From: Rhodanobacter sp. PCA2
GTDB taxonomy: Bacteria; Pseudomonadota; Gammaproteobacteria; Xanthomonadales; Rhodanobacteraceae
Assembly: GCF_013620825.1 (NCBI RefSeq)
Contig: NZ_NJIC01000048.1
Coordinates: 21,657 to 85,656, forward strand
Length of the DNA stretch: 64,000 nucleotides
Reading direction: 5' to 3'
Every line of letters begins with the position of its first letter. Position 1 is the first letter of the stretch. Positions 11,335 through 20,300 of the stretch are shown here, one piece after another. Position numbers and translations under genes: made by a program. The notes below the pieces were generated by a model. It ran no database searches, was not told where the DNA came from, and saw only the letters and a list, made by a program, of their open reading frames with translations.

Positions 11335-11372
11335 AAACTAATCAAGCAATGGGAAAACTAATCAGGCAATGG
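11335..11372. repeat. Two 18-bp direct repeats: predicted Csy target sites
   Basis: AAACTAATCA(A/G)GCAATGG occurs at 11335-11352 and 11355-11372, differing at one base and spaced 20 bp. On the minus strand each reads CC then ATTGC, N, TGAT, and so carries an I-F type CC PAM followed by the seed of the mini-guide at 11285-11308. The promoter-proximal copy extends to a full 24-nt match (11370-11347): guide positions 1-5, 7-10, 13-16 and 19-23 match; 6, 11, 12, 17, 18 and 24 do not. The second copy matches 15 of 24, mainly in positions 1-16. Confidence 0.85.
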
Positions 11373-11401
11373 TTGTTGACGCTTTCTGCTTACGTTAGCA
11401 T
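11373..11401 (+). promoter_or_regulatory. Predicted csy operon promoter
   Basis: TTGTTG (11373-11378), 17 bp, TAGCAT (11396-11401) is the best sigma-70-like pair; TTGACG at 11376-11381 is an alternative -35. The -35 directly abuts the CC PAM of the proximal target repeat, so a Csy complex bound there would exclude RNA polymerase. Transcription would start near 11408, giving a leader of about 210 nt before csy1. Confidence 0.55.
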
Positions 11402-11407
11402 TCAAAA

Positions 11408-11437
11408 GTCGGGGCACCGTTGACGCGGTGCCCCGAC
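11408..11437 (+). other. 12-bp perfect hairpin at the predicted 5' end of the csy mRNA
   Basis: GTCGGGGCACCG, a 6-nt loop, then CGGTGCCCCGAC. It begins about where transcription should start. On the plus strand no T-run follows. On the minus strand it is followed by CTTTTG-like sequence (TTTTGAA), so it could also stop leftward transcripts. It may protect the 5' end of the mRNA; function is unknown. Confidence 0.6.
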
Positions 11438-11620
11438 AAACAGCCAGCCGGTTGGAAGCCCGGGCCTACACACGAAAGGTCAGACGTGTAAGAGGATGCA
11501 AGAAGTGCTCTATCGACACTTCAAAAGGAGAGTCTTGTAACGACTCGCCCGACACCCGCGGTAGCTAGCTGCCGCGGGATTCTACAGGCACACCCGCTCA
11601 GGGTGCATGAAGGGATTCCC
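11438..11620 (+). other. Structured 5' leader of the csy operon
   Basis: No conventional gene is seen. Several local hairpins follow one another: ACACG/CGTGT (11470-11489), AAGTG/CACTT (11503-11521), GAGTC/GACTC (11530-11546), a 10-bp CCCGCGGTAG/CTGCCGCGGG stem (11555-11578, one G-T pair) and CACCC/GGGTG (11591-11605). The csy1 Shine-Dalgarno AAGGG comes directly after. The regular run of stems suggests a structured untranslated region. I do not recognise a known riboswitch or RNA family. Confidence 0.45.
11496..11540 (+). CDS. Possible 14-residue mini-ORF with tandem rare Arg codons
   Basis: ATG at 11496, preceded by GAGG without spacing, reads 14 codons to TAA at 11538. Codons 11 and 12 are AGG-AGA, very rare in this GC-rich genome. 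The same bases also look like an isolated Shine-Dalgarno (AAAGGAGAG) with no start codon after it. The CreT toxins of CreTA modules are small RNAs with mini-ORFs that sequester rare tRNAs, so this deserves mention in this context, but the support is weak and no homology is seen. Confidence 0.2.
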   Translation: MQEVLYRHFKRRVL

Positions 11621-13003
11621 ATGAACGAGAAAACGGGTCCGGCATCACGTGCCGGCCTCTTCCGCGCCTCCATCGCCGGCTTCATCGACGGCCGGCGCGA
11701 AGCCAAGCTGAAAGGCAAGGAGGACGATGCCGGCACGGCATCGAAATACGACTACGCCACCTGGCTGGCCGATGCGGTACGCCGGGTGGGTCAGATCCAG
11801 GCCGTGACCCACGTGCTCAAGGCCACGCACCCGGACGCACGCGGCAGCAGCCTGCACGTCGCCCCGTCCAGCCTGCCGCAACACGTCGAAATCGGCAGCC
11901 ATCTGCTGGGCGACGCTTACGCCGAGGACGTGGTCGGCAATGCCGCAGCACTGGATGTGTTCAAGCTGCTCAAGCTCGAAGTCGACGGCAAGCGCCTGCT
12001 CGACTGGATGCAGGCCGGCGACGCCGATTTGCAGACCGCGCTATCCGACGACACTGATCAAGCCAAGGAATGGATGCTGGCATTCGCCTCGCTGGTGCGC
12101 GAGGAAGCCCAACCAGCCAGCCATCCCATGGCCAAGCAGCTTTACTGGTTGACCGGCGAAGATCCGCAGGACGACGCGCAATACCACCTGCTGCAACCGA
12201 TGTTCGCCAGTTCGCTGGTCCATGCCGTGCACGCCGACATCCAGGACGCACGCTTTGGCGAGGCCAACAAGGAAGCACGGCAAGCCAAGCGTGACGACAA
12301 GCCGAGCGACAGCCCCTACCGCGACTATCGCCACCTCGTCGCCCGCAAGTTGGGCGGCACCAAGCCGCAGAACATTTCGCAATTGAACAGCGAACGCGGC
12401 GGCGTGAACTATCTGCTGGCCTCGCTGCCGCCACCGGCATGGAAGCAAAACCGTGGCACGAGCCTGCTCAAGCTCGACTCGGTGCTCGACGAAAAGCATG
12501 GCGGGTTCAGCCGATTCGGCGGAGTGCGCGACTTGCTGCATGCGCTCACCTCCTTCCTGAAGAAGAACCCCGATCCCACCCTGGAAACCCGCAACCATCG
12601 CGAGACCATCGAACGAGCCATAGGCCAGGAACTGGCCATGTATGGTGTGGCGATCCGCGGGAACTGCGCGGCAGGCTGGACGCGCGATGAAACCTGTCGG
12701 CTGCCCCTGTGCGAACAGCTCTGGCTCGATCCCGATCGCACGGAATTGCCGGAACGCAACGATCCCGGGCATCCGCACTGGCGCGAAGATGACCGCGCCT
12801 TCAACGAGGCCTACGCGCGCGGCGACTGGGCCGATGAGGTAGCCACCCGCTTCGGTCTCTGGCTCAACAACCAACTACGCAAGCGCAGCGACACGCTGGT
12901 CGCGTTGGGCGAGGCGGAAATGCGCCATTTCGCCCACCAGGCCATCATCGAGGTCGCATGGCCTCTCCCACAGCAGCGTCACGCCAAGGCAGGTGCCGCA
13001 TGA
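11621..13003 (+). CDS. csy1: Csy1 (Cas8f), large subunit of the type I-F effector
   Basis: A 460-residue Csy1/Cas8f, slightly longer than the Pseudomonas protein. With Csy2 it forms the tail of the Csy complex, binds the crRNA 5' handle and reads the CC PAM. Recognition rests on position (first gene of csy1-2-3-4) and on family-typical stretches such as AIAGFIDGRREAKL-like N-terminus, GSHLLGDAYAEDVVGNAAAL and TKPQNISQLNSERGG. Start ATG 11621 has AAGGG at 7-nt spacing; an in-frame GTG at 11603 lacks a site. It ends in ATGA, overlapping csy2. The expression signal is the promoter at 11373-11401 with the two target repeats. Confidence 0.95.
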   Translation: MNEKTGPASRAGLFRASIAGFIDGRREAKLKGKEDDAGTASKYDYATWLADAVRRVGQIQAVTHVLKATHPDARGSSLHVAPSSLPQHVEIGSHLLGDAYAEDVVGNAAALDVFKLLKLEVDGKRLLDWMQAGDADLQTALSDDTDQAKEWMLAFASLVREEAQPASHPMAKQLYWLTGEDPQDDAQYHLLQPMFASSLVHAVHADIQDARFGEANKEARQAKRDDKPSDSPYRDYRHLVARKLGGTKPQNISQLNSERGGVNYLLASLPPPAWKQNRGTSLLKLDSVLDEKHGGFSRFGGVRDLLHALTSFLKKNPDPTLETRNHRETIERAIGQELAMYGVAIRGNCAAGWTRDETCRLPLCEQLWLDPDRTELPERNDPGHPHWREDDRAFNEAYARGDWADEVATRFGLWLNNQLRKRSDTLVALGEAEMRHFAHQAIIEVAWPLPQQRHAKAGAA

Positions 13004-13974
13004 ACTGCCCCGAGTTCACCCACCTGCTGGTGCTGCCGCACCTCAAGGTGCACAACGCCAATGCGGTCTCCAGCCCGCTGACCCACGGGTTTCCGTCCAT
13101 CACCGCGTTTCTCGGCCTGATGTGGGCATTGGAACGCAAGACCCGCGAGGCCGGCCTGGAGCTGGCTTTCAACGCCGTGGGTGTTGTCTGCCATGACCAC
13201 GAGGAACAGACCACCGAGGGCGGCTTCGTCAAAAGCTTCCGGCTCACCCGCAACCCCGTCGGCAAGGATGGCGGTACCGCCGCCATCGTCGAGGAAGGTC
13301 GCATCCATCTCGAACTGAGCTTGTTGCTGGCGGTGTACACCGAGAACTGGAACGAGGACGCCCAGCAGCGCGACCTGCAAACCATCACCGGATTGCTGCA
13401 GGGCATGCGCATTGCGGGCGGCACGCTGCTTCCGCCCGCCCTGCCGCAGGGGTCGCGACGCCGACCATGGATTGCGGACTTCACCGACGACGCACACGAC
13501 GACTTCCGCAAACTGCGCGCCCGACTCCTGCCCGGCTCCGCCCTGGTGGCACGCGATGACCTGATCGATCAGCGCCTGCAGGAGCTGCAAACGGCCACGC
13601 CGGCAGCCACCCGGCTTGATGCGTGGCTCTCGCTCTCGCGCATCAACTGGCGCCACGACGCTGCAGCCGAAGGCGGCAAGGGCGCCTGGCAGAACGACCG
13701 CACGAAAGGCTCCGGCTGGGTCGTACCCATCCCCGTCGGCTACGGCGCCCTCGGCAATCTGCATGCCGCCGGAAGCGTCGCCAATGCACGCGATGCCACC
13801 ACGCCATTCCGCTTCGTGGAGAGCCTGTACTCCATGGGCGAATGGATCGGTCCGCACCGCCTGCACTCGCCGAAGGACCTGCTTTGGTACGCCGACAGCC
13901 GTTCCGACGAGGGGCTGTACCGCTGCCGCAACGACTACCGCGCCGCCGACGTTCACGCCGGCACCACTCTCTGA
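13000..13974 (+). CDS. csy2: Csy2 (Cas5f) subunit of the type I-F effector
   Basis: A 324-residue Csy2/Cas5f, near the usual 327. It pairs with Csy1 at the 5' end of the crRNA. Family-typical stretches include [38 protein letters not shown] near the N-terminus and [27 protein letters not shown] later. The start overlaps the csy1 stop (ATGA), so translation is coupled. The next gene follows after 19 bp with its own AAGGAA. Confidence 0.95.
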   Translation: MNCPEFTHLLVLPHLKVHNANAVSSPLTHGFPSITAFLGLMWALERKTREAGLELAFNAVGVVCHDHEEQTTEGGFVKSFRLTRNPVGKDGGTAAIVEEGRIHLELSLLLAVYTENWNEDAQQRDLQTITGLLQGMRIAGGTLLPPALPQGSRRRPWIADFTDDAHDDFRKLRARLLPGSALVARDDLIDQRLQELQTATPAATRLDAWLSLSRINWRHDAAAEGGKGAWQNDRTKGSGWVVPIPVGYGALGNLHAAGSVANARDATTPFRFVESLYSMGEWIGPHRLHSPKDLLWYADSRSDEGLYRCRNDYRAADVHAGTTL

Positions 13975-13993
13975 CACGACAAGGAATTCCATC

Positions 13994-15019
13994 ATGGCCA
14001 ACGAACTCAAGACCGCTTCCGTGCTCGCCTTCGAGCGCAAGCTCGATCCCTCCGACGCGTTGCTTTCCGCCGGCACTTGGAGCACACGCGACGACGCGCA
14101 AGCCTGGGCGCCTGTCACGCTGCGCGAAAAATCCGTGCGCGGAACCATCTCCAACCGACTCAAGACCAAGGACCAGGATCCGGCCAAACTCGACGCCGCC
14201 ATCGAGAACCCCAACCTGCAGACCGTGGATGTGGCCACCCTGCCCGCGGATGCGGACACGCTGAAGGTGCAGTTCACCCTGCGCGTACTCGCCGGCACCG
14301 GCCAGCCTTCCGCCTGCAACGATGCAGCGTACCGGCAGAAACTGCTGACCACCGTGGGCAGCTACGTACAGCAACACGGCTTTGCCGAGCTGGGCCGTCG
14401 CTACGCTGCCAATCTCGCCAATGGCCGTTTCCTGTGGCGCAACCGCATCGGTGCAGAGCAGGTGGAAGTGATCGTGGCCCACATCGAAGATGGCCGGCCC
14501 AAGGCCAGCTGGACATTCGACGCACTCTCCCACTCGCTGCAAACGCTCGCCGCCCCCGCCAGCGAAGCCCGGGCACATTCCGAATTGTCCGCGCTGGTGG
14601 CCGGTGGCCTTGCAGGCAACGCCCACGTACTGCTGCAAGTCACCGCGTTCGTGCGCATCGGCGCCGGGCAGGAGGTGTTCCCCTCGCAAGAGCTGATCCT
14701 CGACCGTGGCCGCGGCGACAAGAGCAAGACGCTGTACGCCGTCGAAGGCATCGCCGCCATCCACTCGCAGAAAATCGGCAACGCCCTGCGCACCATCGAC
14801 ACCTGGTACCCCGAAGCTGCCGGCAATGGGCCCATCGCCGTGGAGCCCTACGGCTCGGTCACCACCCAGGGCAAGGCCTATCGCCAGCCCAAGGAAAAGA
14901 CCGACTTCTACAACCTGCTCGACAATTGGATCCTCAAGGACAAGGCTCCCGAGCCGGAGCATCAACACTTCGTCATCGCCACGTTGATCCGGGGCGGCGT
15001 CTTCGGCGACGCGAACTGA
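13994..15019 (+). CDS. csy3: Csy3 (Cas7f) backbone subunit
   Basis: A 341-residue Csy3/Cas7f (342 in Pseudomonas). Six copies form the crRNA backbone of the Csy complex; their thumbs kink the guide every sixth base, which is the reason mismatches at positions 6, 12, 18 and 24 are tolerated. Typical features: [20 protein letters not shown] at the start, [16 protein letters not shown] in the middle and [19 protein letters not shown] near the end. ATG 13994 is preceded by AAGGAA. Four bases separate its stop from cas6f. Confidence 0.96.
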   Translation: MANELKTASVLAFERKLDPSDALLSAGTWSTRDDAQAWAPVTLREKSVRGTISNRLKTKDQDPAKLDAAIENPNLQTVDVATLPADADTLKVQFTLRVLAGTGQPSACNDAAYRQKLLTTVGSYVQQHGFAELGRRYAANLANGRFLWRNRIGAEQVEVIVAHIEDGRPKASWTFDALSHSLQTLAAPASEARAHSELSALVAGGLAGNAHVLLQVTAFVRIGAGQEVFPSQELILDRGRGDKSKTLYAVEGIAAIHSQKIGNALRTIDTWYPEAAGNGPIAVEPYGSVTTQGKAYRQPKEKTDFYNLLDNWILKDKAPEPEHQHFVIATLIRGGVFGDAN

Positions 15020-15023
15020 CGCC

Positions 15024-15590
15024 ATGACCACGCACTACATCGACATCCGGGTCGTCCCGGATCCGGAATCCGGGCCCGTGCAACTGCTGGGCGCCCTGTA
15101 CGACCGCCTGCACCTCGCGCTGGTACAGCAAGGGCACGACAGCATCGGTGTCAGCTTCCCAGGCTACAGCCTCAGCCCGCGGGCAATCGGCCCCACCCTG
15201 CGCCTGCATGGCAGCGAGGCCACACTGAAGCAACTGCTCGCCACCGACTGGCTGAAAGGTATGCGCGACCACGTCCGCATCAGCGACGTTGCCGCGGCAC
15301 CGGCCGATGCCCCGCATCGCGCGGTGCAGCGCAAGCAATTCAAGACCAACGCCGAACGCCTGCGGCGCCGGCGCATGCGCCGCAAGGACGAAACCGCAGA
15401 GCAAGCCCGGTCCGCCATTCCATCCAGCGTGGAACGTCGCCCCGACCTGCCCTATGTCCACATGCACAGCCGAAGCACCAGGCAGCCGTTCTGCCTGTTC
15501 ATAGCCATGGGCCCACTGCAGGCCAAAGCCACACCGGGCAGCTTCAACAGCCATGGACTCGGGGGAGCGGCCACCATCCCCTGGTTCTGA
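15024..15590 (+). CDS. cas6f: Cas6f (Csy4), crRNA-processing endoribonuclease
   Basis: A 188-residue Cas6f that cuts each repeat transcript 3' of its hairpin and stays bound to the 3' handle. The general base H30 (YDRLHLAL) corresponds to His29 of Pseudomonas Csy4, and S149/S151 (HSRSTRQ) to Ser148/Ser150. The arginine-rich helix KTNAERLRRRRMRRKDE (107-123) lies in the RNA major groove. The C-terminus GLGGAATIPWF is family-typical, but the position of Csy4 Tyr176 is His177 here (NSHGLG). It is the last cas gene; a strong terminator follows at 15639-15673, before the array. Confidence 0.96.
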   Translation: MTTHYIDIRVVPDPESGPVQLLGALYDRLHLALVQQGHDSIGVSFPGYSLSPRAIGPTLRLHGSEATLKQLLATDWLKGMRDHVRISDVAAAPADAPHRAVQRKQFKTNAERLRRRRMRRKDETAEQARSAIPSSVERRPDLPYVHMHSRSTRQPFCLFIAMGPLQAKATPGSFNSHGLGGAATIPWF

Positions 15591-15718
15591 CCCTTTTCCC
15601 AACGACACTCACCAGACCATAGATATCAATCACCTGGAAGCCAGCCTCCCAATTGGGAGCGCTGGCTTTTTTTGCAACAATCCGTGGGCGACCAAGTACT
15701 TGGTCGTGCAGACATGTA
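15591..15718 (+). promoter_or_regulatory. CRISPR leader
   Basis: The 128 bp between cas6f and the first repeat. It holds an IHF-like site at 15624-15636 (TATCAATCACCTG, one mismatch to WATCAANNNNTTR), the terminator hairpin at 15639-15673, TTGCAA (15672-15677) as a possible -35 of the array promoter, and a perfect 18-bp palindrome CGACCAAGTACTTGGTCG at 15689-15706, 12 bp before the first repeat. In I-F systems IHF bends the leader to guide Cas1-Cas2/3 integration, so the IHF-like site fits. Confidence 0.65.
15639..15673 (+). terminator. Rho-independent terminator after cas6f
   Basis: AGCCAGC pairs with GCTGGCT enclosing CTCCC-AATT-GGGAG, with a single bulged C, followed by a run of seven or eight T. 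This is a strong intrinsic terminator. It separates transcription of the csy operon from that of the array. Confidence 0.88.
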
Positions 15719-15866
15719 GTTCGCTGCCGCGCAGGCAGCTCAGAAACGTTCGCCCCCATTCCTCTGCGCGCGTACTGGGTTCGCTGCCGCGCAGGCAGCT
15801 CAGAAATTCGACCAGTCTACGAAGTCCTCGAAGTATTCGTTCGCTGCCGCGCAGGCAGCTCAGAAA

Positions 15867-15898
15867 TTCACGTAAGGCGCCTCGAACACCAGCTGCTT
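15867..15898 (+). repeat. Duplicated spacer (copy 1, spacer 3)
   Basis: This 32-nt spacer, beginning TTCACGTAAGGCGCC, is identical to spacer 28 at 17368-17399. Neighbouring spacers differ, so it is not a block duplication. Confidence 0.97.
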
Positions 15899-17367
15899 GT
15901 TCGCTGCCGCGCAGGCAGCTCAGAAAGTGTCGCCACTTGCTCACTGCTTGACGTGACAGTTCGCTGCCGCGCAGGCAGCTCAGAAATTGGCGGATACCCA
16001 GCGGTGAGCCTTCAGGACGTTCGCTGCCGCGCAGGCAGCTCAGAAAAGCAACGGCTTCGTGGACGACGATATCCCGTTGTTCGCTGCCGCGCAGGCAGCT
16101 CAGAAATGGCGCGGCATCGCGGTCGGTCGGTTGCCGGGGTTCGCTGCCGCGCAGGCAGCTCAGAAAAAACGAAAATCCGTTTGGACGGCTAAACAGGAGT
16201 TCGCTGCCGCGCAGGCAGCTCAGAAATTAAGCCACTTCCACATCTTGATGCCATAGTGGTTCGCTGCCGCGCAGGCAGCTCAGAAACGTATGCTCGGGTG
16301 ATGAAGTGCTTTGTGCAAGTTCGCTGCCGCGCAGGCAGCTCAGAAAATTGGTGGCGGCCGTGATATTGCTCTTTGAGCGTTCGCTGCCGCGCAGGCAGCT
16401 CAGAAATGGATCGGGACGGACTGGGGACGTTGCGGCACGTTCGCTGCCGCGCAGGCAGCTCAGAAATGATCGCCCTCACCTCGCCAGCGGCGATCGCCGT
16501 TCGCTGCCGCGCAGGCAGCTCAGAAAAGATGCACGTGCGCACTTTCGCTGTCGGCTCGGTTCGCTGCCGCGCAGGCAGCTCAGAAAAGTCCGACGCCCAC
16601 GCCGACAAGCGCCGAGAGGTTCGCTGCCGCGCAGGCAGCTCAGAAACTGCTGGGCGACGGCGTATGCCTTTCGATCACTGTTCGCTGCCGCGCAGGCAGC
16701 TCAGAAATGCGTCAGCGTGCCGGCAAGCTCATCCTTCAGGTTCGCTGCCGCGCAGGCAGCTCAGAAAAAGACCACAGCCGGTCCGCAGCACGGCAACGCG
16801 TTCGCTGCCGCGCAGGCAGCTCAGAAAATACAGGCGACAGCTTTCGAATCGAAGTCCGCGTTCGCTGCCGCGCAGGCAGCTCAGAAATTCGTGATCCGCT
16901 GCACCCAGTCAGCAGGCATGTTCGCTGCCGCGCAGGCAGCTCAGAAAGGATCAGTGACCGGAGGGTTCGGCGGCGTAGTGTTCGCTGCCGCGCAGGCAGC
17001 TCAGAAACTGCTTACGCAGCGCGGCTGTCTGCTGGTCCAGTTCGCTGCCGCGCAGGCAGCTCAGAAAAACGATTCGGTCTGTCGTGCTCACTCTCCATCG
17101 TTCGCTGCCGCGCAGGCAGCTCAGAAATGCTCGACGCTGCCACGGCTTTCCTCGATCGCGTTCGCTGCCGCGCAGGCAGCTCAGAAAAGCAGCAAGAGCG
17201 AAGGCCGCACCCGAGTGCAGTTCGCTGCCGCGCAGGCAGCTCAGAAAAACGATGCACTGCGCCGCAGCGACTACGCGGCGTTCGCTGCCGCGCAGGCAGC
17301 TCAGAAAATCGCCGGGGTCTCCTGCAATGCCCATCCATTGTTCGCTGCCGCGCAGGCAGCTCAGAAA

Positions 17368-17399
17368 TTCACGTAAGGCGCCTCGAACACCAGCTGCTT
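17368..17399 (+). repeat. Duplicated spacer (copy 2, spacer 28)
   Basis: Identical over 32 nt to spacer 3 at 15867-15898, 25 units nearer the leader end. Being further from the leader, this copy is the older one. Confidence 0.97.
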
Positions 17400-20300
17400 G
17401 TTCGCTGCCGCGCAGGCAGCTCAGAAATGGCAGAAGCAGGTCGTTATCGACATCGGAGCGTTCGCTGCCGCGCAGGCAGCTCAGAAAGCGACGGGCTCGC
17501 CAGCTACCAGATGCACGTGGTTCGCTGCCGCGCAGGCAGCTCAGAAACAGTGTGCCGGCCGCGTTGCCGGTCATCGATTGTTCGCTGCCGCGCAGGCAGC
17601 TCAGAAATCGTAGTCGTCCTTCGTCTTCTGCGCCAGCAGGTTCGCTGCCGCGCAGGCAGCTCAGAAACTGCGAACCCCGAGCCGAACTGCCCGAAACACG
17701 TTCGCTGCCGCGCAGGCAGCTCAGAAATTCAACTCTCATGGCTTCGTGTCGCACGTTGGGTTCGCTGCCGCGCAGGCAGCTCAGAAATTCACCACCACGG
17801 TGCCGGCGCTGCCCAGGTCGTTCGCTGCCGCGCAGGCAGCTCAGAAATCTTGCACAACGGCAAAGGTTCCAATTCTGGCGTTCGCTGCCGCGCAGGCAGC
17901 TCAGAAAATACAGTGCGGCCAGCTTGTCCGCGTTGGCCTGTTCGCTGCCGCGCAGGCAGCTCAGAAAATAGGGCAGCATTCCCGAATTTCTTTGATCGTG
18001 TTCGCTGCCGCGCAGGCAGCTCAGAAACCGCAAGCACCAGCCGAGGTCTGGTCGCCACGGTTCGCTGCCGCGCAGGCAGCTCAGAAAAACGCTGCCTGGT
18101 ATTTCTGCACCGCGATGATGTTCGCTGCCGCGCAGGCAGCTCAGAAAAGAACGAGAAGCTTAAGCTGCAGCGTGATCGAGTTCGCTGCCGCGCAGGCAGC
18201 TCAGAAAAGCTTGATCGCCTGCAGCAGCGCCGGCGTGGTGTTCGCTGCCGCGCAGGCAGCTCAGAAAGGTCGTGCCGCCAGCCCACTTGAACGAGGTCGG
18301 TTCGCTGCCGCGCAGGCAGCTCAGAAAACGTTACGGTGTGGACCCTGAAACGTTGCCGCGTTCGCTGCCGCGCAGGCAGCTCAGAAATATCGACGATCTC
18401 TGGATGGCTCTCAGGGCGGGTTCGCTGCCGCGCAGGCAGCTCAGAAAATGCGGACATTCGCAAGGTGGTTGGCGGGTACGTTCGCTGCCGCGCAGGCAGC
18501 TCAGAAAAGACGAAACACAAGCGCCCGGCGAACCCCGTGGTTCGCTGCCGCGCAGGCAGCTCAGAAAAGCCATCCCGGCGGGGCGAAATGAGGAAAGCGG
18601 TTCGCTGCCGCGCAGGCAGCTCAGAAAACCCACACGTAGCGAGCACGCACGCCATTACTGTTCGCTGCCGCGCAGGCAGCTCAGAAACGGAGTCGTCGGT
18701 TTCGTCGTCATCGGTCTGAGTTCGCTGCCGCGCAGGCAGCTCAGAAATCATGGCGCGACGAACATCAAGACCGCGCACAGTTCGCTGCCGCGCAGGCAGC
18801 TCAGAAAATGGCGTGATCAGCGTACTGACTGGGGGCAAGGTTCGCTGCCGCGCAGGCAGCTCAGAAAGCCTGATGGCGCGACAGAAGAAGCTGAACGATG
18901 TTCGCTGCCGCGCAGGCAGCTCAGAAAATTTGACGACCCCACATCGCCAGGCTTCTGACGTTCGCTGCCGCGCAGGCAGCTCAGAAACGATTCTCTTTCG
19001 CGACACGACCAATCCGCCGGTTCGCTGCCGCGCAGGCAGCTCAGAAAAGCGGGAAGGTGGCGACGTCGGCATCCTCGCCGTTCGCTGCCGCGCAGGCAGC
19101 TCAGAAAGGATCAGTGCCCTTCGGACCACCGCCATTCGAGTTCGCTGCCGCGCAGGCAGCTCAGAAAGACTGGTGACGATGAAGGTCGCCATTGAGCCAG
19201 TTCGCTGCCGCGCAGGCAGCTCAGAAAATGCCCCGCGCCCCTCGCGCCGCTGATCAGCCGTTCGCTGCCGCGCAGGCAGCTCAGAAACGGATCAGCCGCC
19301 TACGGCGGCGCCGGGCGGGGTTCGCTGCCGCGCAGGCAGCTCAGAAAGATGATAATCGACGCCTTCAGAATCTTGGAGCGTTCGCTGCCGCGCAGGCAGC
19401 TCAGAAAATGCAGCGGCCCCACTCGTATCGAGTGACTACGTTCGCTGCCGCGCAGGCAGCTCAGAAAGCCAGGGCAACCGGGTGCACGGTCGTGCCATTG
19501 TTCGCTGCCGCGCAGGCAGCTCAGAAAAGTCGCCGCGCTTCATCTTGCGGCCCGGCAGCGTTCGCTGCCGCGCAGGCAGCTCAGAAAACGCCGCTGGCCA
19601 TGCCGCTGCCGTCGTACAGGTTCGCTGCCGCGCAGGCAGCTCAGAAAAGTGACGGCTGCGCCGATTGCCATGTTCGCTCGTTCGCTGCCGCGCAGGCAGC
19701 TCAGAAAATCGAGCAGCTCATCTGCCGAAACTTCTTCTCGTTCGCTGCCGCGCAGGCAGCTCAGAAACTGAGCGGGGCTTTGAATTTCACGGGGCGGCGA
19801 GTTCGCTGCCGCGCAGGCAGCTCAGAAAGAGTAGCGCCTTAAGAGCCCATTGTCCGACAGGTTCGCTGCCGCGCAGGCAGCTCAGAAATGACATTTAGAC
19901 GTTTAGACGTCCAAAAAGGAGTTCGCTGCCGCGCAGGCAGCTCAGAAATTTGAGCTGTTTGCCGAATCACGCGGATGGGAGTTCGCTGCCGCGCAGGCAG
20001 CTCAGAAAAAGGAATACCGTCAACGCGAGGGCGCATCCACGTTCGCTGCCGCGCAGGCAGCTCAGAAACGTTTGGGTGCGGGATGTCCTGGGCGGCCATG
20101 GTTCGCTGCCGCGCAGGCAGCTCAGAAAGGTGTGGATCGGCTACGACCCGAAGGGCGACGGTTCGCTGCCGCGCAGGCAGCTCAGAAATGCCAATCGCAA
20201 ACTCCCGCCGACAACGCCCCGTTCGCTGCCGCGCAGGCAGCTCAGAAATGATCCGGAATATGTGAATGGTAAAGCTGAACGTTCGCTGCCGCGCAGGCAG

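Noticed and set aside
11523..11537. AAAGGAGAG as ribosome binding site of a small gene
   Set aside because: No ATG or GTG follows at usable distance; the TTG at 11535 is followed directly by a stop codon.
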